A DNA stretch of 8,413 nucleotides from CAYXPG01 sp964564845 (GCA_964564845.1 CAZMCN010000097.1:1-8413); one strand, 5' to 3'. Positions 1 to 6,218 are shown, counted from the first letter of the stretch. Translations and numbers: made by a program. The notes: generated by a model not told the origin, from the letters alone.

Positions 1-58
1 TTATAAGCTGCTAAAGCTTGTTGCTTAGCGTTTTTCTTTTTGGAAAGTACAGTCTTAC

Positions 59-94
59 TCAAACTGACCGTTTTTTCGAAACGGGTCAGTTTGA
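59..94. repeat. Long imperfect hairpin in the left intergenic region
   Basis: The arms at 59-73 and 79-94 are complementary over 15 pairs, with one extra G in the right arm and a five-base loop. The arm core is AAACTGACC / GGTCAGTTT. The element lies about 170 bases beyond the stop codon of the sugar kinase gene, whose transcription runs toward it, so it could end that transcript. No run of T follows on either strand, so it is not a standard intrinsic terminator. GTCAGTT recurs near 225-231. A dispersed intergenic palindrome is the likeliest alternative. Two further small palindromes follow at 136-148 (TAAGGA-C-TCCTTA) and 157-171 (GCCGAC-TAC-GTCGGC). I see no supportable gene in 1-262. Confidence 0.6.
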
Positions 95-262
95 ACGTCG
101 TTCGTCGCTCGTATTTCGTATCTGGTTCGTTGTCCTAAGGACTCCTTAACGGAGAAGCCGACTACGTCGGCAACTATTTTAACTTTTTCTTTTACAATGA
201 CTTATATAAAGTTTTTCCAGTCAACCGGTCAGTTCGTGTATTTTAGTTTTCAAAAAAGGCAA

Positions 263-1228
263 TTATTCAGGGTCTTGTTTTTGTAGAAGTTCAATAATTT
301 CAGCTTTTGTTGGGAGGGCTTCGATTGAGCCGAACCTTGTGCAAACCAAGGCTGCGGCGGCAGAAGCGAATTTTACAGCTTCTCTTAAATCGTCTTTTAC
401 GGCGCAATAAGCTGCCAAAGCGCCAGCGAAGGCGTCTCCTCTTGCGTTTTGGTCGACGAGTTCAACATCGAAAGCGTCGATGTGGTCGGCACTTTGTCTA
501 TCCACAACCATACATCCGCGTTTTCCCATAGTTATGACGGTGGCATTGGCGCCGCGAGCGATGAGGTCAGAGCCGATAAGCTTGGCGTCGTGAATGTTTG
601 CGGCGGAAATTTCTGTGATGTCGGCGGCCTCGCAGAGATTTGGTATGAGGATATCAGCAGAAAAGTAATCGATAGGCAAATCACTTTTCCGGCTGCCTGT
701 CCAAGAAGATTCTATCGGTCTGGCGGGGTTTAGAATAACCTTTGTACCATGCACTTTTGCGGAGCGAATGGCGGTTGCGATGGTCTCCTGAGGTAATTGG
801 CCGTGAATTAGACAGATATTGGCGTCTGAGATAATCTGCTCTGCGTTGTTGATGTCCTTCGGGCTTAAGGCGACGTTTGCACCGGTGTATGTACAGGCGG
901 CGTTTTCGCCGGAGGCGTTGACCATTGTAACGACGATGCCAGTATTTTTTGCCTCGGCGGTATAAACAAAATCGGTTTCGACATTGAACTCGGCGAGGTT
1001 CGCTTTTACCAGTTGGCCGAAAGGTCCTCCACCGACCTTGCAGATAAGATGCACCCTGCAGCCACAGAGGGCGGCTTCTGCGGCCTGAATCGGGCCAGGG
1101 CCGGTAATGGTATATGAAAGTGCGGAGCCGGCAACGCTTTGGCCAGGGGAAGGTATTTGGCTGCATTTAATGACCATATCGACATATGTGCCACCGACTA
1201 CGACTACCTTAGGAATCTCTGCTGCCAT
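263..1228 (-). CDS. PfkB-family sugar kinase (ribokinase-like), divergent
   Basis: Predicted cytoplasmic kinase that phosphorylates a sugar or nucleoside with ATP; the substrate cannot be told from sequence. It is 321 residues, close to the usual 300-310. The N-terminal strand VVVVGGTYVDMV (about 8-19) is the usual PfkB opening. The region around 43-50 (GPGPIQAA) sits where ribokinases have GGKGANQA. NPARP (167-171) and ITMGKRG (232-238) are typical core motifs. GDAFAGAL (264-271) holds the catalytic Asp265. The segment before that Asp reads DQNAR rather than the common DTTGA, so the anion-hole region is altered and ribokinase specificity is doubtful. A TTG at 1240 is in frame, but ATG 1228 has GGGGA at good spacing and no site serves the TTG well. 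A promoter at 1262-1290 suggests it is transcribed on its own, downstream of the DUF4186 gene. Confidence 0.88.
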   Translation of the reverse strand: MAAEIPKVVVVGGTYVDMVIKCSQIPSPGQSVAGSALSYTITGPGPIQAAEAALCGCRVHLICKVGGGPFGQLVKANLAEFNVETDFVYTAEAKNTGIVVTMVNASGENAACTYTGANVALSPKDINNAEQIISDANICLIHGQLPQETIATAIRSAKVHGTKVILNPARPIESSWTGSRKSDLPIDYFSADILIPNLCEAADITEISAANIHDAKLIGSDLIARGANATVITMGKRGCMVVDRQSADHIDAFDVELVDQNARGDAFAGALAAYCAVKDDLREAVKFASAAAALVCTRFGSIEALPTKAEIIELLQKQDPE

Positions 1229-1261
1229 TTTTGTCCCCAAAATCCTTTTTGCTGTTTGACA

Positions 1262-1290
1262 AGTATAGCGTGTTTTATTTTCAGATGCAA
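1262..1290 (-). promoter_or_regulatory. Sigma-70-type promoter for the sugar kinase gene
   Basis: Read on the minus strand, TTGCAT (1285-1290) is followed by a 17-base spacer and TATACT (1262-1267). This predicts a start near 1255 and a leader of about 27 bases before ATG 1228. It lies in the short gap after the DUF4186 gene, so the kinase can be expressed independently. Confidence 0.55.
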
Positions 1291-1367
1291 AACTTTTTTT
1301 ATTTCTTCAGAACGAGTGATTACTTCGTGAATCCAAGCTTGATTTGCACAAATGACAAGAGTGTGGA

Positions 1368-1751
1368 TTAGTGATTTGCTTTTTTCAAGTGAGAAGTCTG
1401 GATTTTTTGGTGGTGGAGGCAGTGCTCTATTACTAAAAGGATGCGTTTGATTTGTTTTTTTGTAAGTGGGCGTCCCTGGGGAATGTTGTGCCATTTTTTC
1501 AGGCATTTTCTTGCAGCAGGTTGCGGTGTCGTGCCAGGCAATAAATACGGGGTGGTTTTTGGTTGGCGTTTGCCTGCCATCATTGGGTGGGCGGCAGGTG
1601 CTAATCGGGCTGTAATAATCTCATAGGCGTGCTCAAGTATTGTCGGCAGAGACTTTTGCCTGATATACGTGGTTTCTTTTTCGCTGAGTTTGAGGGGGCA
1701 AGGGGATTTTGACCTGCTCAGAGCAGCAAAACGCTCATAAATATCGCGCAT
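1368..1751 (-). CDS. DUF4186-family protein with two compensating frameshifts
   Basis: Small cytoplasmic protein of unknown function, 127 residues, about the normal family length. Family hallmarks from memory are present: MRDIYERF at the start, ARLAPA (48-53), then AGK (59-61), CLKKWHNIPQGRPLT (83-97) and a closing helix. Residues 66-81 do not resemble the family. Reading the neighbouring frame over the same DNA gives HPVFIAWHDTATCCKK, which matches the family core that I recall as HPVFIAxHxTATCC. Restoring frame needs one extra A in the A5 run at 1556-1560 and one fewer A in the A4 run at 1506-1509. The gene is therefore either a lightly damaged copy or a product of homopolymer sequencing errors. 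I chose ATG 1751 over the in-frame ATG 1787 because the latter overlaps the promoter -35 box. Confidence 0.75.
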   Translation of the reverse strand: MRDIYERFAALSRSKSPCPLKLSEKETTYIRQKSLPTILEHAYEIITARLAPAAHPMMAGKRQPKTTPYLLPGTTPQPAARKCLKKWHNIPQGRPLTKKQIKRILLVIEHCLHHQKIQTSHLKKANH

Positions 1752-1757
1752 AAAGCT

Positions 1758-1787
1758 ATTATACGATGGCAGGCGGAAGACATTCAA
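1758..1787 (-). promoter_or_regulatory. Promoter for the DUF4186 gene, probably leaderless
   Basis: On the minus strand TTGAAT (1782-1787), an 18-base spacer and a consensus TATAAT (1758-1763) lie directly before the gene. Six bases separate the -10 box from ATG 1751, which places the expected start of transcription on the A of the start codon. No Shine-Dalgarno sequence precedes that ATG, consistent with a leaderless message. A small palindrome, GGCTCAAGAGCC (1788-1799), abuts the -35 box. Confidence 0.6.
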
Positions 1788-1859
1788 GGCTCAAGAGCCA
1801 AGATTCAAGAGATTTTCAGATAGATTTGACCTTAGGGAAGTTTTGCGAACGGTTAATAC

Positions 1860-1874
1860 TGCAAAAATTTTGCA
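1860..1874. repeat. AT-rich perfect palindrome upstream of the plus-strand promoter
   Basis: TGCAAAA-A-TTTTGCA is a perfect 7+1+7 palindrome ending 18 bases before the -35 box at 1893. It could be an operator or an UP-like AT-rich element for the operon. No regulator can be assigned. Confidence 0.4.
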
Positions 1875-1892
1875 AAAAAAACTACAAAAAGC

Positions 1893-1920
1893 TTGACTTT
1901 GTTGCATATTATGTTAAAAT
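1893..1920 (+). promoter_or_regulatory. Promoter for the HTH-ATPase-GNAT-ParB-TerS block
   Basis: TTGACT (1893-1898), a 16-base spacer and TAAAAT (1915-1920) with an extended -10 TG at 1912-1913 form a good sigma-70-type promoter. Transcription would begin near 1927 and give a leader of about 260 bases before the ATG at 2191. A 40-codon reading frame lies inside that leader. No other convincing promoter was seen before 5143. Confidence 0.55.
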
Positions 1921-2024
1921 ATGCCTCGTGTTAAGTGAATACTGAACAACAACAAAGGATTATAGAGAATTTTGAGTTTTGAATTTTCAGTCGCGGATTA
2001 ACCCAGATTAGGCTTTGGAGGATT

Positions 2025-2147
2025 ATGGCGGTAGGGAATATTTTGCGTTCAGTCGGTAAAAGGACAGTTTTTCAGAAGTCCGATAATCAGCAAAGAAACG
2101 AAGTTAAAGCTATAAATAAGAACAGCCTTAAATGGGGTGGTCTATAG
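2025..2147 (+). CDS. Possible 40-residue small protein in the operon leader
   Basis: An ATG at 2025 is preceded by GGAGG (2017-2021), the strongest ribosome site in this part of the leader though its spacing is short. The frame runs 40 codons to TAG at 2145-2147. The product is basic and polar, opening MAVGNILRSVGKR and ending KWGGL, with no signal peptide or membrane segment. It begins about 100 bases after the predicted transcription start and ends 43 bases before the helix-turn-helix gene. It could be a small protein or a leader peptide acting on downstream expression. I do not recognise it; chance is possible for a frame this short. Confidence 0.4.
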   Translation: MAVGNILRSVGKRTVFQKSDNQQRNEVKAINKNSLKWGGL

Positions 2148-2190
2148 CAGCTTAAGTGGAAGTAAATTAAGCCAGTAAGGGGGATTAATT

Positions 2191-2643
2191 ATGGAGAGGA
2201 TTCATAACAACGTTTCAGAGAGAGTGTCTGAAGCCAAAAACGAATATCGCAAGCAGATTGATTTATTGTGCAGCAGAATCAGTCTTCTCAGCGGTAAAGA
2301 TAAACTGTTGATGACAATGTACCTTAAAAACGGCAATACATTTTATCAGATGGCCAGACTCATCGGTGTCAACGAGGTAACCGTAGCCCGCAGGATTCAT
2401 AAAATTATAAACCGGCTGATTGACGGTGAATATATAATCTGCCTGCGGAACCGCGACAAGTTTACGGGAAGAGAAATGGATATTGCAAAAGCCTACTTTC
2501 TGACGGGGCTGTCGATAAGGAAAATAGCTGCAAAACACCACACGAGCACCTACCGTATTCGGGCGACCTTGAAAAAGGTCCAGGAGTTCGTTGAGTTAGT
2601 CAACTCAAATAAAAAATCAAATCAGAAGAAACAAACAGCTTAG
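2191..2643 (+). CDS. Tandem helix-turn-helix protein, sigma-70 region 4-like
   Basis: Predicted DNA-binding protein of 150 residues. Two helix-turn-helix units can be seen. The first, about 50-71 (TFYQMARLIGVNEVTVARRI), resembles sigma factor region 4. The second, about 107-130 (LSIRKIAAKHHTSTYRIRATL), follows a similar pattern. There is no sigma region 2, so it cannot be a complete sigma factor. The N-terminus (1-30) looks like a charged helix and the last 12 residues are a Lys/Gln-rich tail. AAGGGGGA at 2177-2184, six bases before ATG 2191, fixes the start. It is the first large gene of the packed block and ends 19 bases before the ATPase gene. A regulator of the block or a sequence-specific DNA-recognition partner for packaging are both possible; the family assignment is by fold only. 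Confidence 0.75.
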   Translation: MERIHNNVSERVSEAKNEYRKQIDLLCSRISLLSGKDKLLMTMYLKNGNTFYQMARLIGVNEVTVARRIHKIINRLIDGEYIICLRNRDKFTGREMDIAKAYFLTGLSIRKIAAKHHTSTYRIRATLKKVQEFVELVNSNKKSNQKKQTA

Positions 2644-2662
2644 TTTTTGAAGAGAAGCACAT

Positions 2663-3313
2663 ATGCCGACATACAACGTATCGAAGAGTTTTGTGAGCCG
2701 ATGTACAGTCACCGAGAAGGCAGCATCGGTGATGAGGATGTTCGGGCTGACGGTGGAGCGTCTGAGCGAATCTGCTGTTACTTATAAATGCCGACTTGAG
2801 ATTAATGACGGAGAGATTATATATATCACGGGGCCCAGCGGTGCGGGGAAAAGTGTTCTTCTGAGGGAGCTGGAGAAGGCTGTGCCGGTTTTGGAAAGAA
2901 TCAATCTTGACGAAATTGGGCTACCGGCAGAGAAGACCTTAGTTGATTGTATTGAAGGGGATTTTTTATCGGCCCTGAAGCTGCTCAGCACGGCAGGTTT
3001 GAATGATGTTTTTTGCGTTCTGAATCAGCCGGCGAATCTTAGCGACGGGCAGAAGTACCGTTTTCGGTTAGCGGCGGCTTTGGCATCGGGCAAGAGGTTT
3101 ATTTTCGCAGATGAGTTCTGTACAAGTCTCGACCGTATTACTGCGGCGGTAATCGCATACAACATCCGGCGGTACGCAAAGCGTAACAAGGTGGCATTCA
3201 TATTAGCTTCGAGCCAGGATGACATTTTAGCTGATTTGGCACCGGACGTGCTTGTGGTTAAAGAATTATCGGGTCGTACGGAGGTGGTTTATAAATCTCG
3301 ACTTGATGCTTAA
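2663..3313 (+). CDS. ABC-type ATPase, half of a split COG2401-like pair
   Basis: Soluble ATP-binding cassette protein of 216 residues with no membrane segments, so not an obvious transporter. It shows Walker A GPSGAGKS (57-64), signature LSDGQ (126-130), Walker B RFIFADE (145-151, with catalytic Glu151) and D-loop SLDR (155-158). The switch position, where most family members have His, is Gln185 (LASSQDD). This could slow or uncouple hydrolysis. The acetyltransferase gene begins nine bases after its stop. The same two domains in the same order occur fused in COG2401, described as an ABC-type ATPase fused to a predicted acetyltransferase. Its cellular role is not established; a DNA- or RNA-linked role fits the soluble form and the ParB and terminase neighbours. 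The ribosome site (AGAGAAG) is weak. Confidence 0.85.
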   Translation: MPTYNVSKSFVSRCTVTEKAASVMRMFGLTVERLSESAVTYKCRLEINDGEIIYITGPSGAGKSVLLRELEKAVPVLERINLDEIGLPAEKTLVDCIEGDFLSALKLLSTAGLNDVFCVLNQPANLSDGQKYRFRLAAALASGKRFIFADEFCTSLDRITAAVIAYNIRRYAKRNKVAFILASSQDDILADLAPDVLVVKELSGRTEVVYKSRLDA

Positions 3314-3322
3314 TTTTCGGAT

Positions 3323-4096
3323 TTGAAATGTGAAAATATAAGGATGCGAAGTTGCAGTGCGGTTAAAAATTTAAGTATTGTTTCCGGAGATATTGGGGAC
3401 TATAAACGGCTGGCCTGTTATCACTACCGTGAGAGTCGGCTTGGGCCGTTTGCTGCTGTTTTTGCACTTTGGGGGGCGAGAGAAGCTGTGGGTGTCATTG
3501 TCTATGCGATGCCCATCGTCGGCTCGGAACTTCGCAGCGCTGCTACTGGTGATGTATTTGTCGGCTTCGATAAGAAAACGCAAATGTCGCTTATCAACAG
3601 GAATATACGCTGTATCAGCAGAGTAATAATTGAGCCGAGATACCGTGGTCTGGGGCTTGCCAGCCAGCTGGTACGCGAGACGATGCCAAAAATGAACGTT
3701 CCCATTGTCGAGGCAATGGCGGTGATGGGAATGGTAAATCCGTTCTTTGAAAAGGCGGGGATGAGAGCTTATACGGCGCCGATGCCGAGGCGATGTGTGC
3801 AGATGACAGAGGCCCTTAGTGTTGTTGGTATTGAAACAAATGAACTGGTCGATACAAGAAGGGTCCAGCAGAAAATCGGTGACCTCAAAAAACCGGAGTC
3901 AGATTTTATCGAGCTTGAAATCAAAAAATTTCTTCAAGGCTACGGCAGAAGAGGCAAGATGTTGGCGGGGCTTGAGAGGACAAGATTCTTATTAAGCAAG
4001 CTGACATTCCGGCCAGTTTACTACATTTGGTTCAACAAGGAAATGATTGGAGGGATTGATTATGACAAATTCGATTCATTCAATATCGCTGGATAA
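3323..4096 (+). CDS. GNAT-fold acetyltransferase, second half of the split pair
   Basis: Predicted acetyl-CoA-dependent N-acetyltransferase of 257 residues, substrate unknown. The fold starts near residue 17. The acetyl-CoA loop is RYRGLG (106-111), preceded by the strand ISRVIIEP and followed by a helix (ASQLVRE). NPFFEKAGM (139-147) matches the motif-B end typical of GNAT enzymes. The segment from about 165 to 257 is an added, mostly helical, C-terminal region. The start is uncertain: TTG 3323 is nine bases after the ATPase stop, ATG 3344 is in frame but has AAGG too close. Neither has a good ribosome site, so coupling to the ATPase gene is likely. The end overlaps the ParB gene by 35 bases. 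Confidence 0.82.
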   Translation: MKCENIRMRSCSAVKNLSIVSGDIGDYKRLACYHYRESRLGPFAAVFALWGAREAVGVIVYAMPIVGSELRSAATGDVFVGFDKKTQMSLINRNIRCISRVIIEPRYRGLGLASQLVRETMPKMNVPIVEAMAVMGMVNPFFEKAGMRAYTAPMPRRCVQMTEALSVVGIETNELVDTRRVQQKIGDLKKPESDFIELEIKKFLQGYGRRGKMLAGLERTRFLLSKLTFRPVYYIWFNKEMIGGIDYDKFDSFNIAG

Positions 4097-4751
4097 GTTA
4101 GTTGCCCACCCCGGCAATGCCAACAGGATGAGCAGTGACAAATTCGGCAAGCTGGTTCGTAATATTGAGCGGACGGGTCGATATGAGCCGTTAGTAGTCA
4201 GGCCCCACCCTGCAAAGGGGGGCTTCTTTGAGATAATCAACGGTAATCATCGCAGTAAGGCTTTGGCTAAACTTGGTCGAGAGAGGGCTGATTGTGTAGT
4301 CTGGGATGTTGACGATGCCCAGGCTGATATTCTGCTGGCTACTCTCAATCGTTTGGTGGGCAGCGACCGGTTGGAGAAGAAGTTGGCACTGCTGGGGCGC
4401 CTGAGAAGAGAAATGGACACTGCTGAATTGAGTAAATTTCTGCCGTATACGAAAAAGCAGATTGAGAAGCTGGCGGGTTTTAAGATACCTGATGCGGCGG
4501 TAAAGACAAGTGCAGAGGAGTTTGCCGTTCCACTGGTTTTCTTTGTGAATGATGCCCAGCGGCAGATTATAGAGAATGCATTATTACTGGTCGAAGAGCC
4601 AAGGAGTAAAATGCCAAAGGCCGCCAAACGTGCGTCAGCTTTGGCCCAAATTGCTCGGTATTTTCTTGGTAATTCAACGACCAATTCAGGGGGTTTTATT
4701 AATGGCCAAGCGAAAACATTTGAGGAAAAGACAATTAGCAGTGATAAATGA
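4062..4751 (+). CDS. ParB N-terminal-domain protein, phage-type
   Basis: A 229-residue protein with a ParB/sulfiredoxin-fold N-terminal domain. It opens ISLDKLVAHPGNANRM (8-23), followed by EPLVVRP (42-48) and the nucleotide-binding box INGNHRSKAL (59-68), corresponding to the GEHR box of ParB. Chromosomal ParB proteins bind CTP there; some phage relatives are reported as nucleases. The C-terminal part (about 157-203) forms a separate helical domain with an FFVNDAQRQIIENAL core. The canonical ParB central helix-turn-helix is not obvious. ATG 4062 is preferred over TTG 4047 because GGAGGG (4049-4054) sits seven bases before it. It overlaps the acetyltransferase gene by 35 bases and the TerS gene by 50, so translation is probably coupled. 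A DNA-recognition or partition role in the packaging block is inferred. Confidence 0.83.
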   Translation: MTNSIHSISLDKLVAHPGNANRMSSDKFGKLVRNIERTGRYEPLVVRPHPAKGGFFEIINGNHRSKALAKLGRERADCVVWDVDDAQADILLATLNRLVGSDRLEKKLALLGRLRREMDTAELSKFLPYTKKQIEKLAGFKIPDAAVKTSAEEFAVPLVFFVNDAQRQIIENALLLVEEPRSKMPKAAKRASALAQIARYFLGNSTTNSGGFINGQAKTFEEKTISSDK

Positions 4752-5142
4752 TTTGTTTGGTGGAGAACTTGAAGAGCAAGCTGTACTGGAGAAGCACAAG
4801 GTCAGCCGACATGTCTATAACAAATGGCTGGCTGATGAAGGTTTTAGTGCCGAGTTTGCCAGGCGAATCGCCTGCGCCCGTTTTCAAAGCGAGGCTTTAA
4901 TTGCCAAGTACTCACTGCTGGCCGCTGCCAAGCTGGTGCAGCTTACCGAGTCGGAAAATGCGGAAACTGCCCGTAAGGCCTGCTTAGATATTATCTCGCT
5001 GCCGAACAGGGCAACTAAAGATGCCAAGCAGGGCAGCCGGCGGCAGCAGAGCGATGACGAACACGGCCAGCAGCTCCCGCAGCAGACCGCCAGCAGATTG
5101 TTAGCAGCATTAGCGGAGGAAAAACAATTATTGAGAACATAA
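4702..5142 (+). CDS. Terminase small subunit-like HTH protein
   Basis: A 146-residue protein that resembles phage terminase small subunits, which recognise the packaging site and deliver DNA to the large subunit. It has a basic start (MAKRKHLRKRQ), a helix-turn-helix at about 23-44 (EEQAVLEKHKVSRHVYNKWL) followed by the F.AEFARRI pattern common in such proteins. A helical segment (62-100) then probably oligomerises, and a Gln-rich tail follows. ATG 4702 has AGGGGG (4688-4693) eight bases before it; upstream in-frame starts lie inside the ParB gene and give a non-family extension. It is the last member of the overlapped block. The partner large subunit is 1.6 kb downstream. Other HTH adaptor families remain possible. 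Confidence 0.7.
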   Translation: MAKRKHLRKRQLAVINDLFGGELEEQAVLEKHKVSRHVYNKWLADEGFSAEFARRIACARFQSEALIAKYSLLAAAKLVQLTESENAETARKACLDIISLPNRATKDAKQGSRRQQSDDEHGQQLPQQTASRLLAALAEEKQLLRT

Positions 5143-5157
5143 GATGGAGGATGTAGA

Positions 5158-5232
5158 ATTGGCGAAAAGCTCGCTGCTCAATACTGGAACTGGTTGAATG
5201 TTGAATTAAAGGAGATTTTGCGATGGCAGTAA
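5158..5232 (+). other. Open frame after the TerS stop, possible extension or tiny ORF
   Basis: The TerS frame stays open for 29 codons beyond its TAA (5140-5142), ending at TAA 5230-5232 inside the start of the hydrolase gene. The encoded stretch is protein-like, with QYWNWLNVELKEIL near its end. There is no ATG in frame. GGAGG (5146-5150) lies seven bases before an ATT at 5158, a rare start codon. It may be stop-codon readthrough, a 24-residue peptide, or a remnant. Confidence 0.22.
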
Positions 5233-5852
5233 CGGTGCAATGGCTTGGGCATGCAAGTTTCAGAATTAGCAATGGCGTTATCGTCGTTTATATCGACCCG
5301 TGGAAATTAACAGAATCAAAACACGATGCCGACGTGGTACTTGTCAGTCACAGCCATTACGACCATTATTCGAGTGAAGATGTCGCTGCAGTAAGTACTG
5401 AGGATACCGAATTGATAGCTTCTCGTGATGTTATTGACAGTTCAGGAAAGGGTTGTGTGATAGCACCAGGAGAGACCATTGAGAGGTGCGGAGTGAGAAT
5501 TTCGGCTGTGGCGGCGTATAATCCGAATAAGCAGTTTCATCCGAAAGCGAATAACTGGAATGGGTATATAGTCGAGCTTGGCGGCAAGAGGATTTACTAT
5601 GCGGGCGATACCGACCTAACCGATGAGATGCGCGCGGTTGAGGGGATAGACGTTGGGCTTTTTCCTGTTGGCGGAACATATACAATGGATGCTGAGGAAG
5701 CGGCGGAGGCGGCTGGTTTTATAAAGCCGGAATTAGCGGTGCCGTATCACTGGGGTGATATTGTAGGCGGACAAGGTGATGCTGACAGTTTTGCAGCAAA
5801 GGCTGTATGCGAAGTTAAGGTTATTGAGGCGGGAGGCATTATCGAACTTTGA
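5223..5852 (+). CDS. UlaG-like metallo-beta-lactamase-fold hydrolase
   Basis: Metal-dependent hydrolase of 209 residues, expected in the cytoplasm. The fold begins with WLGHASF (7-13). The metal site is HSHYDH (43-48), the HxHxDH signature, with further ligands in GDTD (128-131) and His176 in PYHWG. It is the compact UlaG/YtkL-type subgroup (L-ascorbate-6-phosphate lactonase is one member), whose members have varied and mostly unknown substrates. It lacks the long C-terminal domain of RNase J or beta-CASP nucleases, so an RNA or DNA role is not indicated. AAAGGAGA (5208-5214) eight bases before ATG 5223 fixes the start. It follows TerS by 80 bases on the same strand and may share its transcript. 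Confidence 0.88.
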   Translation: MAVTVQWLGHASFRISNGVIVVYIDPWKLTESKHDADVVLVSHSHYDHYSSEDVAAVSTEDTELIASRDVIDSSGKGCVIAPGETIERCGVRISAVAAYNPNKQFHPKANNWNGYIVELGGKRIYYAGDTDLTDEMRAVEGIDVGLFPVGGTYTMDAEEAAEAAGFIKPELAVPYHWGDIVGGQGDADSFAAKAVCEVKVIEAGGIIEL

Positions 5853-5854
5853 TA

Positions 5855-5970
5855 ATTAAAATGAGTGGTGGCGAGCAAAAGTTAAAAGGGAATATGGGGG
5901 CTTGGTTTAAAAAGGGAGACGAAAGCCTCTCATTTTAATCTTTTATTATTTATAGGGGCTCATCTCCCTT
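5855..5970 (+). repeat. Interlocking inverted repeats after the hydrolase gene
   Basis: A perfect 11-base inverted repeat, ATTAAAATGAG (5855-5865) and CTCATTTTAAT (5929-5939), encloses a small GGCTT/AAGCC hairpin (5899-5903 with 5923-5927). A second perfect repeat, AAGGGAGA (5912-5919) and TCTCCCTT (5963-5970), has one arm inside the first loop and one outside, giving a pseudoknot arrangement or two alternative folds. A T-rich stretch (5940-5952) follows the first right arm, so termination of the hydrolase transcript is the simplest role. A 25-codon frame (5861-5938) begins in one arm and stops in the other but has no ribosome site. The rest of the 366-base gap holds one candidate promoter and no gene that I can support. 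Confidence 0.5.
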
Positions 5971-6027
5971 ACATAACAGCGACGAAATTAATTTTTTAGT
6001 GGTCACCCTCGCGAAGCCGGAATTGCC

Positions 6028-6057
6028 TTGCTCAGGCCCTTCTATTTAAAGTATAAT
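6028..6057 (+). promoter_or_regulatory. Candidate promoter for rpiB and possibly terL
   Basis: A consensus TATAAT (6052-6057) lies 18 bases after TTGCTC (6028-6033). The -10 box is strong and the -35 poor. The predicted leader to the isomerase start at 6219 is about 155 bases and T/A-rich, with a G run (6069-6074). A promoter here would separate the isomerase and terL from the upstream block. Confidence 0.4.
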
Positions 6058-6218
6058 TCAATTTTTGAGGGGGGCAAAAAAAGGATAAGGGATTTTACGG
6101 TTTTTATGAAAAATAATTTGTCACGGTGTGTTTAATAAAGAATTGGATGTATAGTTTATAAGATTACAGCGGTTCAACATTAAATACATCATATGGAGTG
6201 ATATAGAAAGGCAGAGTT

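Noticed and set aside
1..142. A minus-strand open frame running off the left edge, Lys/Ala-rich, with a possible TTG start at 62.
   Set aside because: No ATG, no ribosome site before the TTG, and the frame crosses the hairpin at 59-94. Too little is visible to call a gene.
1204..1506. A 100-codon minus-strand frame bridging the DUF4186 and kinase genes.
   Set aside because: Its first part is the displaced frame of the DUF4186 gene and its end covers the kinase promoter and start. It has no coherent domain.
4247..4684. A 145-codon minus-strand frame opposite the ParB gene.
   Set aside because: Antisense shadow; the plus strand carries a clear ParB-N domain with a good ribosome site.
5861..5938. 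A 25-codon frame lying exactly within the 11-base inverted repeat.
   Set aside because: No ribosome site; start and stop are explained by the palindrome arms (AAAATGAG / CTCATTTT).
5950..6050. A roughly 30-codon minus-strand open stretch in the intergenic region.
   Set aside because: No start codon and no ribosome site; looks like chance or an intergenic remnant.
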